Part shown: in pieces, positions 36,830 to 45,352 of the stretch
Numbering within the stretch: position 1 is the first letter of the stretch
How the letters are laid out: the number at the start of each line of letters is the position of its first letter
Assembly (NCBI RefSeq): GCF_901827175.1
Contig: NZ_LR594662.1
Location: 4,092,001-4,156,000, forward strand
DNA: 64,000 nt
From: Variovorax sp. RA8
GTDB lineage: Bacteria > Pseudomonadota > Gammaproteobacteria > Burkholderiales > Burkholderiaceae_C
Direction: 5' to 3'
Translations under genes and position numbers: made by a program
The notes under the pieces: model-generated
Told to the model about the DNA's origin: nothing
What the model saw: only the letters and a program-made list of their open reading frames with translations
The model's database searches: none

Positions 36830-38098
36830 GTGAACAGCACCACGATCGACCTGCAGGACGCCGCCGTCGGCCTGGCCGTGACCCTGGGGGTCGGCCTCTT
36901 GATCGGCATCGAGCGCGAACGCCGCAAGGGGCAAGGCGAGGACCGGGCCGCCGCGGGTTTGCGCACCTTCACCGTCGCGGCGTTGGCCGGGGCGCTGGCG
37001 CAACTGCTGCCGATGCCAGGCCTGGTGGTGCTCGGCGCGGGCGTCGTGGCGCTGCTGGCCGCGCTCTCCTACTGGAAGAGCCAATCGCGGGATCCGGGGC
37101 TGACGACGGAGCTGGCGCTGTTCGTCACGTACCTGATCGGTGTGCAAACGATGCTGGCACCCGCCCTGGGCGCCGCCTGCGGGGCCGGCCTGGCCCTGCT
37201 GCTGGCAGCGCGGCGGCGGCTCCACCGCCTCGCCACCGACTTGCTGAGCGAGCAGGAGCTGCACGACGGCCTGCTGCTCGCCGCCCTCGCACTGATCGTG
37301 CTGCCGTTGATCCCGTCACGGCCGATCGCGCTGCTTGGCGGCATCGACCCGCGGCCGCTGGCGGCGATGGTGGTGCTGATCCTCGCGATCCAGGCCGCGG
37401 GGCATATGGCGGTGCGTTGGCTGGGCGCGCGCGCCGGCATGCTGGGCTCCGGCTTCGTCTCGGGCTTCATCTCGAGCACGGCGACAGTGGCCTCCTTCGG
37501 CAGCAAGGCGAGGGCCCAGCCGGCGCAGGCCGTCGTGCTGGCAGGCGGCGCGGCGCTGTCGGGCGTCGCGACCTGGGTGCAGGCGCTGGTGCTAAGCGCG
37601 GCGCTGTCCCCGGCCGCGGCGGCCGCACTGCTGCCGGTGGCGCTGGCCGGCGCCGCCGGGGCGGCAGCCATCGGCGTGCTGCCACTGCTGTCGCGCAGGT
37701 CGCAGGCCAGGATCGAGCCGCCTTCCGGTGCACGCAGCGCGCTGCGTCCGCGCGAGGCGCTGGCGGTGGCGGTGGCATTGGCCATCGTCGCCCTGCTGGT
37801 GAGCAATGCGCAGATCCGTTTCGGCGATGCCGGCCTGCAGATCAGCGTCGCCCTGGCCGCCCTGGCCGACGCCCATTCGCCGATCGCTTCCATGGCCTCG
37901 CTGCATGCGGCCGGCAAGCTGACCGCGGAGCACTTCGTGCGCGGCGCCCTGATCGCCGTCAGCGCCAACACGCTGACCCGCTGCACGGTGGCCGTGATGG
38001 CAGGCGGACCGGCTTACGCGCTGCGCGTGGGCGGTGCGTTGGTCCTCAGCCTGGCGCTGGCGTGGACGGCGGCGCTGCTGCTGTCCGGCGCGGGTTGA
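36830..38098 (+). CDS. MgtC/DUF4010-family membrane protein
   Basis: A polytopic membrane protein of 422 aa with around twelve hydrophobic segments. The N-terminal part (GLAVTLGVGLLIGIERERR, then GLRTFTVAALAGALA) matches MgtC/SapB-type sequences; the C-terminal half is DUF4010 (GSGFVSGFISSTATVASFG near residue 205). Start is GTG directly after the DUF421 stop, so the pair is an operon. MgtC-like proteins relate to Mg or pH homeostasis in some bacteria; the role here is unknown. Confidence 0.85.
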   Translation: MNSTTIDLQDAAVGLAVTLGVGLLIGIERERRKGQGEDRAAAGLRTFTVAALAGALAQLLPMPGLVVLGAGVVALLAALSYWKSQSRDPGLTTELALFVTYLIGVQTMLAPALGAACGAGLALLLAARRRLHRLATDLLSEQELHDGLLLAALALIVLPLIPSRPIALLGGIDPRPLAAMVVLILAIQAAGHMAVRWLGARAGMLGSGFVSGFISSTATVASFGSKARAQPAQAVVLAGGAALSGVATWVQALVLSAALSPAAAAALLPVALAGAAGAAAIGVLPLLSRRSQARIEPPSGARSALRPREALAVAVALAIVALLVSNAQIRFGDAGLQISVALAALADAHSPIASMASLHAAGKLTAEHFVRGALIAVSANTLTRCTVAVMAGGPAYALRVGGALVLSLALAWTAALLLSGAG

Positions 38099-38114
38099 GC
38101 AAGAGTCATGGCTC

Positions 38115-38354
38115 TCAGGCCCCGAGTGCCGGGGCCCTCGGAAAGCGTTTCATCATGCTGCGCCCCAGGGGGGTTATGGCGGTGACGGTGGCCGGCGGCT
38201 GTTCATAGCCATCCATGGTCCGCACGGGTCGGGGGATCATCGCCTTCACATGGCCGGCGAGGGTCAGCACGCGCAAGGCGTCGACGTCGGAGCCGGTGTT
38301 GACGGCGATGGGCAGATCGTGCTCTGCCAAACGATGGAGCAGGGAGATGGGCAC
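38115..38354 (-). CDS. Small conserved hypothetical protein, about 79 aa
   Basis: The region HRLAEHDLPIAVNTGSDVDA and TLDGY-like RTMDGYEQPPATVTAITPLG reads as a compact, conserved-looking small protein, possibly winged-helix-like (ITPLGRSMMKRF at the end). The start I choose is GTG 38354 with CGCGAG upstream; a longer frame from 38495 has a less protein-like N-terminus. It is convergent with the DUF4010 gene. Family not recognised with certainty. Confidence 0.6.
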   Translation of the reverse strand: MPISLLHRLAEHDLPIAVNTGSDVDALRVLTLAGHVKAMIPRPVRTMDGYEQPPATVTAITPLGRSMMKRFPRAPALGA

Positions 38355-38491
38355 CTCGCGAGTATGCCGGCTCGCCAATGCGAGGCCGGGCATCCGAATG
38401 CAGGAGACGCAAAGATGCCGCGAAGGATGGGGAAAAAAGCACAAACCATTTGCCGGTCTCTTTCGCACCGTTTGCGAGACCTTCGTGTCCT

Positions 38492-39325
38492 TCAAGGATC
38501 CCCGGGTTGCGGCCCGAAGCGCGGCGCGCGCCGCTCGATGTTGGCGCGCACGGCCTCGACCTGGTTGGCGCTGCCGATCAGCGCCTTCTGCTCGACCGAC
38601 TCGGCCAGCAGCAGGTCGGCCGCGCAGTGCGCCGTCGCCGCGTTCAGCAGCCGCTTGCCGGCGCGGATGGCGTCGGGACTCTTCTGCGCGATCTCATGCG
38701 CCATCCGCAGGGCATCGGCCAGCGGGTCGGTCGACACGCGCGTCGCGAAGCCCAGCGCCACCGCCTCCTCGCCGGAGAAGACGCGGCCGGTGAACGTGAG
38801 CTCGCGCACCACGTCGGTTCGCGCCAGCTCGCGCATCAGGACCATGCCGCCCATGTCGGGCACCAGGCCCCACTTGATTTCCATGACCGACAGCCGGGTG
38901 TCCGGAGCGACCAGCCGGATGTCGGCACCCAGGGCCACCTGCAGCCCGCCGCCGAAGGCCACGCCGTGCACGGCGGCGATCACCGGCACCGGCACCTCGC
39001 GCCAGACCATGGCGACCTGCTGCGCCGCGTTGGCGATGCCGTGGGTGCGCACCAGCAGGTCGGACACCGCATGCCGGCCGATGACGCCGCTGCCGGCGCC
39101 CTGCTCCATGCGCTCGAAGGACTGCATGTCCAGCCCCGCGCAGAAGGCCTTGCCGCGGCCGGCGAGCACCACGGCGCGCACGCGTGCGTCCTGCCGCAGC
39201 TGCTCGCCGGCGTCGATCAGCGCGTCGAACATCGACGGGTCGAGCGCGTTCATCTTGTCGGCGCGCGCCAGCTGCAGCTCCACCACGCCGTCGGGGTGGC
39301 GGATCGTTTCGATGCGTTCGTTCAT
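38492..39325 (-). CDS. Crotonase/enoyl-CoA hydratase-family protein
   Basis: A 277-aa member of the crotonase superfamily. Landmarks are MNALDPSMFDALIDAG near 25, the CoA/oxyanion segment GKAFCAGLDMQSFER near 60 and VHGVAFGGGLQVALGADIRL near 110. The first catalytic Glu of true hydratases (GGGCE) is replaced by Gln (GGGLQ), while the second (VMEIKWGLVPDMGG) is kept. The protein may be an isomerase or another crotonase rather than a hydratase. Upstream on the other strand is the DUF488 gene. Confidence 0.88.
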   Translation of the reverse strand: MNERIETIRHPDGVVELQLARADKMNALDPSMFDALIDAGEQLRQDARVRAVVLAGRGKAFCAGLDMQSFERMEQGAGSGVIGRHAVSDLLVRTHGIANAAQQVAMVWREVPVPVIAAVHGVAFGGGLQVALGADIRLVAPDTRLSVMEIKWGLVPDMGGMVLMRELARTDVVRELTFTGRVFSGEEAVALGFATRVSTDPLADALRMAHEIAQKSPDAIRAGKRLLNAATAHCAADLLLAESVEQKALIGSANQVEAVRANIERRAPRFGPQPGDP

Positions 39326-39423
39326 GCCATGTCTCCGGTATTTTTGCGATGCCAGTATCGATGCTCGGCGATGATCGCGCCTGTCGTCCAGCCAGCACCA
39401 CAGCACCTCCAGGAGCAGACATC

Positions 39424-39813
39424 ATGGCCATCCGCATCGTCCGTCTCGGCAGCGAGCGCGCCCCCGGCGAAGGCTTGCGCATCGGCACCGTGCGCCGCCC
39501 GCCGCGCGGCGTGCCGAAGTCCGAGTTCGCCTCGCAGAACTGGTACGACGTCTGGTACCCCAACCTCGCGCCCTCGGTCGAGACCATGAAGGCCGCCCAG
39601 GCCGCCGAGACGCCGGCGCAATGGACCGCCTTCGGGCGCAAGTTCAAGGCCGAGATGGCCGAGCCCGACGCCAGCCGCAGCCTGGACCTGCTGGCGGCGC
39701 TCTCGCACCAGAGCGCCTTCTCGATCGGCTGCTACTGCGAGGACGAGTCGCATTGCCACCGCTCCTTCCTGCGCGAACTGCTGAAGGCGCGCGGGGCGAA
39801 GATCGTGGGCTAG
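39424..39813 (+). CDS. DUF488-family protein
   Basis: A small cytoplasmic protein of 129 aa. RIGTVRRPPRGVPKS near residue 19, SQNWYDVWYPNLAPS near 37 and the C-terminal SIGCYCEDESHCHRSFL near 99 fit the DUF488 family, whose cysteine/histidine cluster may bind metal. No biochemical function is established that I can attach. It ends 6 bp before the convergent reductase gene. Confidence 0.8.
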   Translation: MAIRIVRLGSERAPGEGLRIGTVRRPPRGVPKSEFASQNWYDVWYPNLAPSVETMKAAQAAETPAQWTAFGRKFKAEMAEPDASRSLDLLAALSHQSAFSIGCYCEDESHCHRSFLRELLKARGAKIVG

Positions 39814-39819
39814 TTTTCC

Positions 39820-40722
39820 CTATCTTTGCGCCTTGTCCTTCTGGTTCTGCGCCTCGATGCGCTCGCGCGCTTCCTGCCATTGGGCGTCGCTCCACTCGCG
39901 CAGCTCGTAGAAGTTGCCGCCGGTGGCCAGGGCGTGGCCGCCGTCCATCATGATGCTCTGGCCTGTAAGCCAGTCGCACTGGCCGGGGGCCATCAGGAAG
40001 GCGGCCAGGTTCTGCAGCTCGCTCATCCGGCCGGTGCGCGCCATCGGGTTGCGCAGCTTGCTGCGCGCGCCGGGCTCCTCGCCCGGATTGAGGCGCTTGC
40101 TCATGCCTTCGGTCGGGATCTCGCCCGGCCCGACCGCGTTGAGCCGGATGCCGTAGCGCGCCCATTCGGTCGCCAGCGACTTGGTCATCACTTCCACGCC
40201 GGCCTTGCTCATGGCCGAGGGCACGACGTAGGGGCCGCCGTTGTCGACCCAGGTCACGATGATGCTCATGACACTGCGGTACGGGTCGCTCGGCTGCCAC
40301 TGCCCGGCCTTGGCCTCGGCGATCCAGCGCTTGCCCACCGCCTGGGTCACGTAGAAGCTCCCGTGAAAGACGATGTTGGCGACGGCATCGAAAGCACGCG
40401 AGGACAGGCTCTCGGTCGGCGCGACGAAGTTGCCGGCCGCGTTGTTGACCAGCCCGGTCAGTCCGCCGCTCTGCCAGAGCGCCTCGACCATCTCCTCCAC
40501 GCTCTGCGCATTGCGGATGTCGACCCCGAAGGCATCGACCCTGCGGCCGGGGAACTGCGTGCGCCATTGCGCCGCCGTCTCCTCGACGACCGACTGGCGC
40601 CGGCCGCAGATCGCGACGTCCGCGCCCAGTCCCAGGAAGCGCTCGGCCATGGCTTTGCCGAGCCCGGTGCCGCCGCCGGTCACGAGAATGCGACGGCCGG
40701 CCATGAGATCGCTTTGGTACAT
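39820..40722 (-). CDS. SDR reductase of the 2,4-dienoyl-CoA reductase (DECR) type
   Basis: An NADPH-dependent short-chain reductase of 300 aa. The nucleotide motif is LVTGGGTGLGKAMAERF near residue 13 and NNAAGNFVAPTESLS near 93. The usual SDR Tyr-x3-Lys is replaced by Ser-x3-Lys in VVPSAMSKAGVEVMTKSLA near 175, exactly the arrangement of mitochondrial 2,4-dienoyl-CoA reductases, and AVGPGEIPTEG follows. It probably reduces dienoyl-CoA from unsaturated fatty acids. GAGGAG before ATG 40722 sets the start. Divergent from a short CoA-transferase gene. Confidence 0.85.
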   Translation of the reverse strand: MYQSDLMAGRRILVTGGGTGLGKAMAERFLGLGADVAICGRRQSVVEETAAQWRTQFPGRRVDAFGVDIRNAQSVEEMVEALWQSGGLTGLVNNAAGNFVAPTESLSSRAFDAVANIVFHGSFYVTQAVGKRWIAEAKAGQWQPSDPYRSVMSIIVTWVDNGGPYVVPSAMSKAGVEVMTKSLATEWARYGIRLNAVGPGEIPTEGMSKRLNPGEEPGARSKLRNPMARTGRMSELQNLAAFLMAPGQCDWLTGQSIMMDGGHALATGGNFYELREWSDAQWQEARERIEAQNQKDKAQR

Positions 40723-40794
40723 GTGGGTCTCCTCGTTGAATGAGCTGTGCAGGCACATCGTAGAGCGAGCCGGGCGAGCCGGTAAGCTCCCAAG

Positions 40795-41697
40795 GTGACA
40801 GCAGCGCCCAAGGACACCTCCATGCCCCCTTCCCCCGACCTCGCTTCCACGCCCCTTTCCGGTGTGCGCGTGCTGAGCCTGGCGCTCAACCTGCCCGGGC
40901 CCGCCGCCCTGATGCGCTGCCGCGCCATGGGCGCCAGCTGCCTGAAATTCGAGCCGCCGGCCGGCGACCCGATGGCCCACTACAACCGGGCGGCCTATGC
41001 CGCGCTGCACGAAGGCGTGCGCATCGAGACGGGCGACCTGAAGACCGAGGCCGGCCTGGCCCAGCTGCACCGGGCCCTCGGCCAGACCGAGGTGCTGCTG
41101 ACCTCCTTCCGCCCCTCCGCCCTGGCCAAGCTGGGCCTGGGCTGGGAGGCGCTGCACGCCCGGCATCCCGCGCTCTCGCAGGTGGCGATCGTCGGCGCTC
41201 CCGGCGCGCGGGCCGAGGAACCGGGCCACGACCTCACGTACCTCGCAGAAAGCGGCCTGGTCACGGGCACCGAGCTGCCGCCCACCCTCTATGCCGACAT
41301 GGGCGGCGCGCTGCTGGCGAGCGAGGCGGTGCTCAAGGCCGTGCTCTGCGCGCGCGCACTGCCGGGCACCGGCGTATATCTCGAAGTCGCGCTCAACGCC
41401 TCGGCCGACTGGCTCGCACTGCCGCGCAGCTGGGGCCTGACGCTGCCCGCGGGCGCCGTGGGGGGTGCCCATGCGGGCTACCGCGTCTACTCCTGCGCCG
41501 ACGGCCGGGTGGCGGTGGCCGCGCTGGAACCGCATTTCGCCAAGCGGCTGTGCGAAGCGGCCGGCCTCGGCATCCAGGACATGATGGCGCCGGCCACGCG
41601 CGAGGGCCTGGCCGCCTGGCTGCGCACCCGCACGCGCGCCGAGCTCGACACCATAGCCCGCGAGCGCGACGTGCCGCTGCTCACGCTGGAAGGTTGA
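40795..41697 (+). CDS. Short CaiB/BaiF-type CoA transferase, 300 aa
   Basis: A CoA-transferase family III protein that ends early: about 300 aa instead of about 390-400. The N-terminal core is present (GVRVLSLALNLPGPAALMRC, then KFEPPAGDPM), and the catalytic Asp is kept in TLYADMGGALLASEAVL near residue 165. The C-terminal segment keeps AGYRVYSCADGRVAVAALEP and a helix, but the last portion of the fold is missing. The family contains such short members, so it may be active. GTG 40795 is used; ATG 40822 is an alternative. Confidence 0.8.
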   Translation: MTAAPKDTSMPPSPDLASTPLSGVRVLSLALNLPGPAALMRCRAMGASCLKFEPPAGDPMAHYNRAAYAALHEGVRIETGDLKTEAGLAQLHRALGQTEVLLTSFRPSALAKLGLGWEALHARHPALSQVAIVGAPGARAEEPGHDLTYLAESGLVTGTELPPTLYADMGGALLASEAVLKAVLCARALPGTGVYLEVALNASADWLALPRSWGLTLPAGAVGGAHAGYRVYSCADGRVAVAALEPHFAKRLCEAAGLGIQDMMAPATREGLAAWLRTRTRAELDTIARERDVPLLTLEG

Positions 41698-41703
41698 GCC
41701 CGC

Positions 41704-42681
41704 TCAGAGCTTGATGCCGGCGCCCTTCACCGTGGGCCCGAGCACGCCGACCTGCTCGCGCACGAAACTCTGGAAACGAGCGGTGGTTTCCGGCTTGCCG
41801 ACGATGCCCAGCTCGACCATCTTCTTCTGCACCTCGGGCATGACCAGAACCTCGTTGCAGGCGGCGTTGAGTCTGGCGACCACGTCGGCCGGCAGCTTCG
41901 CCGGCCCGCTCAGGCCGAAGAAGTTCTCCAGCACCATCTTGGGCTGGCCGATCTCCACCACCGTCGGAACCTCCGGCGTGAGTGGCGAGCGCGCCTGGCT
42001 CGTTACCGCGATCGGCACGAGCTGGCCGCTCTTGAAGAAGGGCACGAAGGCCGTGAGCACGTCGATGCCGACCGGGATCACGTTGGCGATCAGGTCGGTG
42101 GTCATCGGTGCGCCACCGCGGTAGGGCACGTGCACCAGGTTGGCGCCGGTGATCTTGCGAATCAGCTCGCCGTGGACATGGCCGACCGACCCCGGCCCGC
42201 CGGAGCCGAAGTCCAGCCGGCCCTCCTTGCGCGCGCGGGCGTCGAGATCGGCAAAGGTCCTGATGCCCGATTCCTTGCTGGCCATCAGCACCAGCGGCGC
42301 CGAGCCCAGGTAGGCGATGTGCGTGAAGGCCGCCACCGGATCGTAGGGCTGCTTCTCGAGCGCAAAGGGGCCGAGCGCAATCGGCGTCGTGTTCGAGAGC
42401 ATGAGCGTGTAGCCATCGGGCGCCGCCCCCGCGACCTGCGTGCCCCCGATGGTGCCGCCTGCGCCGGGTTTGTTGTCCACCACCACCGGCTGGCCCAGCT
42501 TCTTGCCGAGCTGCTCGGCCATCACGCGGGCCAGGATGTCACTGGCGCCGCCGGCCGGAAAGGTGACGATGATCTTGATGGGCTTCTCGGGCCACTGGGC
42601 GAAGGCCGGCAGCGCCAGCGATGCCGCGCCGGCAGCCAGCCACTGGAGCGCGCCGCGGCGCGTGGGGCGGATGATGGTCAT
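41704..42681 (-). CDS. Bug-family tripartite tricarboxylate transporter substrate-binding protein
   Basis: A periplasmic solute-binding protein of 325 aa. The signal region (PTRRGALQWLAAGAASLALP, cleavage after AFA) has a twin-arginine pair, so Tat export is possible. Mature part motifs KPIKIIVTFPAGGASDILAR near residue 33, VVVDNKPGAGGTIGG near 62 and YTLMLSN near 88 define the Bug family, whose paralogs are numerous in Comamonadaceae. It is an orphan without TctA/TctB membrane genes in the window, as is common. Ligand unknown. Confidence 0.93.
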   Translation of the reverse strand: MTIIRPTRRGALQWLAAGAASLALPAFAQWPEKPIKIIVTFPAGGASDILARVMAEQLGKKLGQPVVVDNKPGAGGTIGGTQVAGAAPDGYTLMLSNTTPIALGPFALEKQPYDPVAAFTHIAYLGSAPLVLMASKESGIRTFADLDARARKEGRLDFGSGGPGSVGHVHGELIRKITGANLVHVPYRGGAPMTTDLIANVIPVGIDVLTAFVPFFKSGQLVPIAVTSQARSPLTPEVPTVVEIGQPKMVLENFFGLSGPAKLPADVVARLNAACNEVLVMPEVQKKMVELGIVGKPETTARFQSFVREQVGVLGPTVKGAGIKL

Positions 42682-42798
42682 GGGCTCGCCAAAGCAAGAG
42701 CGATGCCGGGCAAGGCGCCGTCTGCCCGTCCGCACAGGGGCGACTTTGAATCACAATCCCAATCCCGCGTTTCCCGCAAGCCTGCACCGCTCCCCATC

Positions 42799-43290
42799 AT
42801 GATCGCGCAAGCCCCGCTACTGAGCCCCGAGCACATCGCGATGATCGACAAAGGCGTCTCGGCCATCGTGGCCTCGCGCAATGCCGCGAACCGCCCGAGC
42901 CTGATGCGGGCCGTCGGCACCGGCATTTCGGCCGATGGTGCGGAAATCACCGTGTACCTGTCACGCAGCCAGTCACGCCAACTGCTGCAGGATGTGGCCG
43001 CGACCGGCCAGCTGGCGGTGGTCTTCAGCGAGCCATTGAGCCACCGCACGGTGCAGGTCAAGGCCAGGGCGGCACGACTGCGCGCGGCCGACGACAGCGA
43101 CCTGCCGTGCCTGCGCCGCTACCTGGCATCGATGGAACGCGAGGTCGGCTGCGTGGGCTTCGACGCCGTCTTCGTGCGCGCCATGCTGGCCTGCAGGCTC
43201 GAGGACACGGTGGCGATCCGCTTCGCGCCCTGCCAGGCCTTCGACCAGACGCCCGGCCCGCGCGCCGGCAGCGCGCTGCCGGCTGCATGA
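42799..43290 (+). CDS. FMN-binding split-barrel (PNPOx-like) protein
   Basis: A 163-aa protein of the pyridoxamine-5'-phosphate oxidase-like split-barrel fold: IVASRNAANRPSLMRAVG near 27, ITVYLSRSQSRQLLQDVAAT near 50, QLAVVFSEPLSHRTVQVKA near 72. A flavin or heme cofactor is possible; the reaction is not known. The stop overlaps the start of the next gene as ATGA, which itself begins with a second split-barrel domain, so the two probably work together. Confidence 0.75.
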   Translation: MIAQAPLLSPEHIAMIDKGVSAIVASRNAANRPSLMRAVGTGISADGAEITVYLSRSQSRQLLQDVAATGQLAVVFSEPLSHRTVQVKARAARLRAADDSDLPCLRRYLASMEREVGCVGFDAVFVRAMLACRLEDTVAIRFAPCQAFDQTPGPRAGSALPAA

Positions 43291-44633
43291 CCACTGCACC
43301 GTCCCTGCCCGCGATCCGCGCCTGCTTCGAAGGCGCCATCCCCGCCATGATGGCGACCTGCGCCGCCGACGGCACGCCCAACGTGGCGTACATCTCGCAG
43401 GTCTACTATGTGGACGAGCGCCATGTCGCGCTGTCCTTCCAGTTCTTCAACAAGACGCGCCAGAACATCCTGGCCAATCCGCATGGCGCCGTGCTGGTGA
43501 TGGATCCGGTCACCGCCGTCTTCTACCGGCTGCAGCTGCGCTACCTGCGCACCGAGACCGAGGGCCCGCTGTTCGAAGGCATGAAGGCGCAGCTGGCGGG
43601 CATCGCCTCCTATTCCGGCATGGCCGGCGTGTTCCGCCTGCTGGGCTCCGACGTCTACGAGGTCGATGCCATCGAGCGCCTCGAGGGCGAATGCCTGCCG
43701 GCCGCGCCGCGCCCGCCCCTGCTGGCCGGCGTGCGCCGCGCGGCGGAGCGCCTGGCCGCCTGTGGCGCCACCGACGAGCTGCTGCAGGCCGCGCTCGCCG
43801 CGCTCAACGACCACCTGGACATCCGCCATGCCATGGTCCTGTTGCTCGATGCGGGCACGCAGCGCCTGTACACGGTGGCTAGCTGCGGCTACGCGACCTC
43901 CGGCGTCGGCTCCGAGATCGAGATGGGCCACGGCGTCATCGGCATGGCCGCACGCGAACGCACGCCGGTGCGCATCAGCCACATGACGAGTGCAGCCGCC
44001 TACAGCCACGCGGTGCGCATCAGCCTGCGCGAAAGCCAGCCCGGCGTGGCACTGGAGACGGAGATTCCCTTCCCTGGCCTGGCCGAGCCGCACAGCCAAC
44101 TGGCGGTCCCGATCCTGTCCACCGGCCGCCTGCTGGGCGTGCTGTTCGTCGAGAGTCCCCAGGACATGCGCTTCGGCTTCGAGGACGAGGACGCGCTGGT
44201 CGCCATCGCCGGGCACCTCGGCGCGGCGCTGGACCTGCTGCGCGTCTCGGCCGAGCCTGCGCCGCCCGAGGAGCCGGCCGAAGCCGACATGCCCTCGGCG
44301 AGCGGCACGCCCCTGGCGGTTCGCCACTACCTCGCCAACAACAGCGTCTTCGTCGGCGACAGCTACCTCATCAAGGGCGTCGCCGGCGCCATCCTGGGCA
44401 AGCTGTTGCGCGAGCACGCGCAACTCGGCCGCAGCGAGTTCACCAACCGCGAACTGCGGCTGGACCCGGCCCTGCGCCTGCCCGACCTCTCGGACAACCT
44501 GGAGGCGCGCCTGGTGCTGCTGCAGCGCCGCCTGGCCGAGAACTGCCCGCACATACGCATCGAGAAAACGGGCCGCGGGCGCTTCCGCCTTCGCCTCGAC
44601 CGGCCGATCGCGCTCGACGAGATCGCAGCCTAA
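43287..44633 (+). CDS. Split-barrel + GAF domain protein with a C-terminal winged-helix-like tail
   Basis: A 448-aa protein with three parts. Residues 1-130 are a PNPOx-like split barrel (MMATCAADGTPNVAYISQVY, VALSFQFFNKTRQNILANPH). Residues ~145-300 are a GAF domain (HAMVLLLDAGTQRLYTVAS, QLAVPILSTGRLLGVLFVES). Residues ~325-448 (FVGDSYLIKGVAGAILGKLL, then RGRFRLRLDRPIALDEI) look like a winged-helix output domain of the type seen fused to sensor proteins. The layout suggests a redox or ligand sensor that regulates transcription; this is inference. It is coupled to the upstream split-barrel gene and overlaps the convergent hemerythrin gene by 4 bp. Confidence 0.75.
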   Translation: MTTAPSLPAIRACFEGAIPAMMATCAADGTPNVAYISQVYYVDERHVALSFQFFNKTRQNILANPHGAVLVMDPVTAVFYRLQLRYLRTETEGPLFEGMKAQLAGIASYSGMAGVFRLLGSDVYEVDAIERLEGECLPAAPRPPLLAGVRRAAERLAACGATDELLQAALAALNDHLDIRHAMVLLLDAGTQRLYTVASCGYATSGVGSEIEMGHGVIGMAARERTPVRISHMTSAAAYSHAVRISLRESQPGVALETEIPFPGLAEPHSQLAVPILSTGRLLGVLFVESPQDMRFGFEDEDALVAIAGHLGAALDLLRVSAEPAPPEEPAEADMPSASGTPLAVRHYLANNSVFVGDSYLIKGVAGAILGKLLREHAQLGRSEFTNRELRLDPALRLPDLSDNLEARLVLLQRRLAENCPHIRIEKTGRGRFRLRLDRPIALDEIAA

Positions 44634-45352
44634 GCGTCAGGCGCCAGGCCAAGGCTCGCGGCGAGCTTGGCCCACTCCCGCTCGCCAAGGTGCGGGCGCA
44701 CCACTTCGAGCGCGGCCTCGAAGGCAGGCGCAGGGGCATGCGCGCGCATGTCGGCCATCATCGCAGCGCGCTCGGCCGGGTTCATGAAGGGCACCAGCCA
44801 GCGCAGCGTGAACATCATCTCTTCTGGCGGGATCGAGGCGACCAGCGCGTTGTGGATCTCGATCAGTTCGGCATCGGTGTAGCGCGCCCACAGCACCGCG
44901 TTGTGTGCCGTCTCCTCGACATGCATGTGCTCGAAGTTGTGGGCGATGAAAAGCGACAGTGCGCGATAGAGCGCCAGCGTGCCGGCGGCACGGGCATCCG
45001 TGTCGCAGTGCAGGAGGGCGGTGGCCTGGTCGGCCAGCACGACGATCTCCTCCTCGTGGCCTGCATGCTCGTGTGCGATCTGGCTGCTGGCGCCCGGCGC
45101 GCGGGCTTCGATCGCCTCGTGGACGAACTCGTTCTCGTGCCGCAGGTGCGAGCGGCAGAAGTCGAGCAGTTGCAGCACGCGCTGCGTGATCTGTGCCAGC
45201 TCGAGCGCATCCTCGCAGTCCGCGCGCCCGAGGCCGAGCAGGGTGTCGGCCATCAGCGCGCGCAGCGCCTTGTGGATGCCGGCGTAGAGGTCGACACGGG
45301 GTGCGGCGGCCGCCTGGGCCACCTGGCGCATTTCGCGCTGATCGATGTTCAT
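44630..45352 (-). CDS. Hemerythrin-like domain protein
   Basis: A 240-aa helical protein with the spaced histidine/glutamate ligands of hemerythrin-like diiron proteins: LYAGIHKALRAL near residue 25, FCRSHLRHENEFVHEAIEA near 68, IAHEHAGHEEEI near 92 and IAHNFEHMHVEETAHN near 136. Such proteins handle oxygen, NO or iron-sulfur repair. The helix after 150 has no known signature. The start MNIDQREMRQVAQ is at 45352. The promoter lies in the 294-bp region shared divergently with the universal stress gene. Confidence 0.8.
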   Translation of the reverse strand: MNIDQREMRQVAQAAAAPRVDLYAGIHKALRALMADTLLGLGRADCEDALELAQITQRVLQLLDFCRSHLRHENEFVHEAIEARAPGASSQIAHEHAGHEEEIVVLADQATALLHCDTDARAAGTLALYRALSLFIAHNFEHMHVEETAHNAVLWARYTDAELIEIHNALVASIPPEEMMFTLRWLVPFMNPAERAAMMADMRAHAPAPAFEAALEVVRPHLGEREWAKLAASLGLAPDA

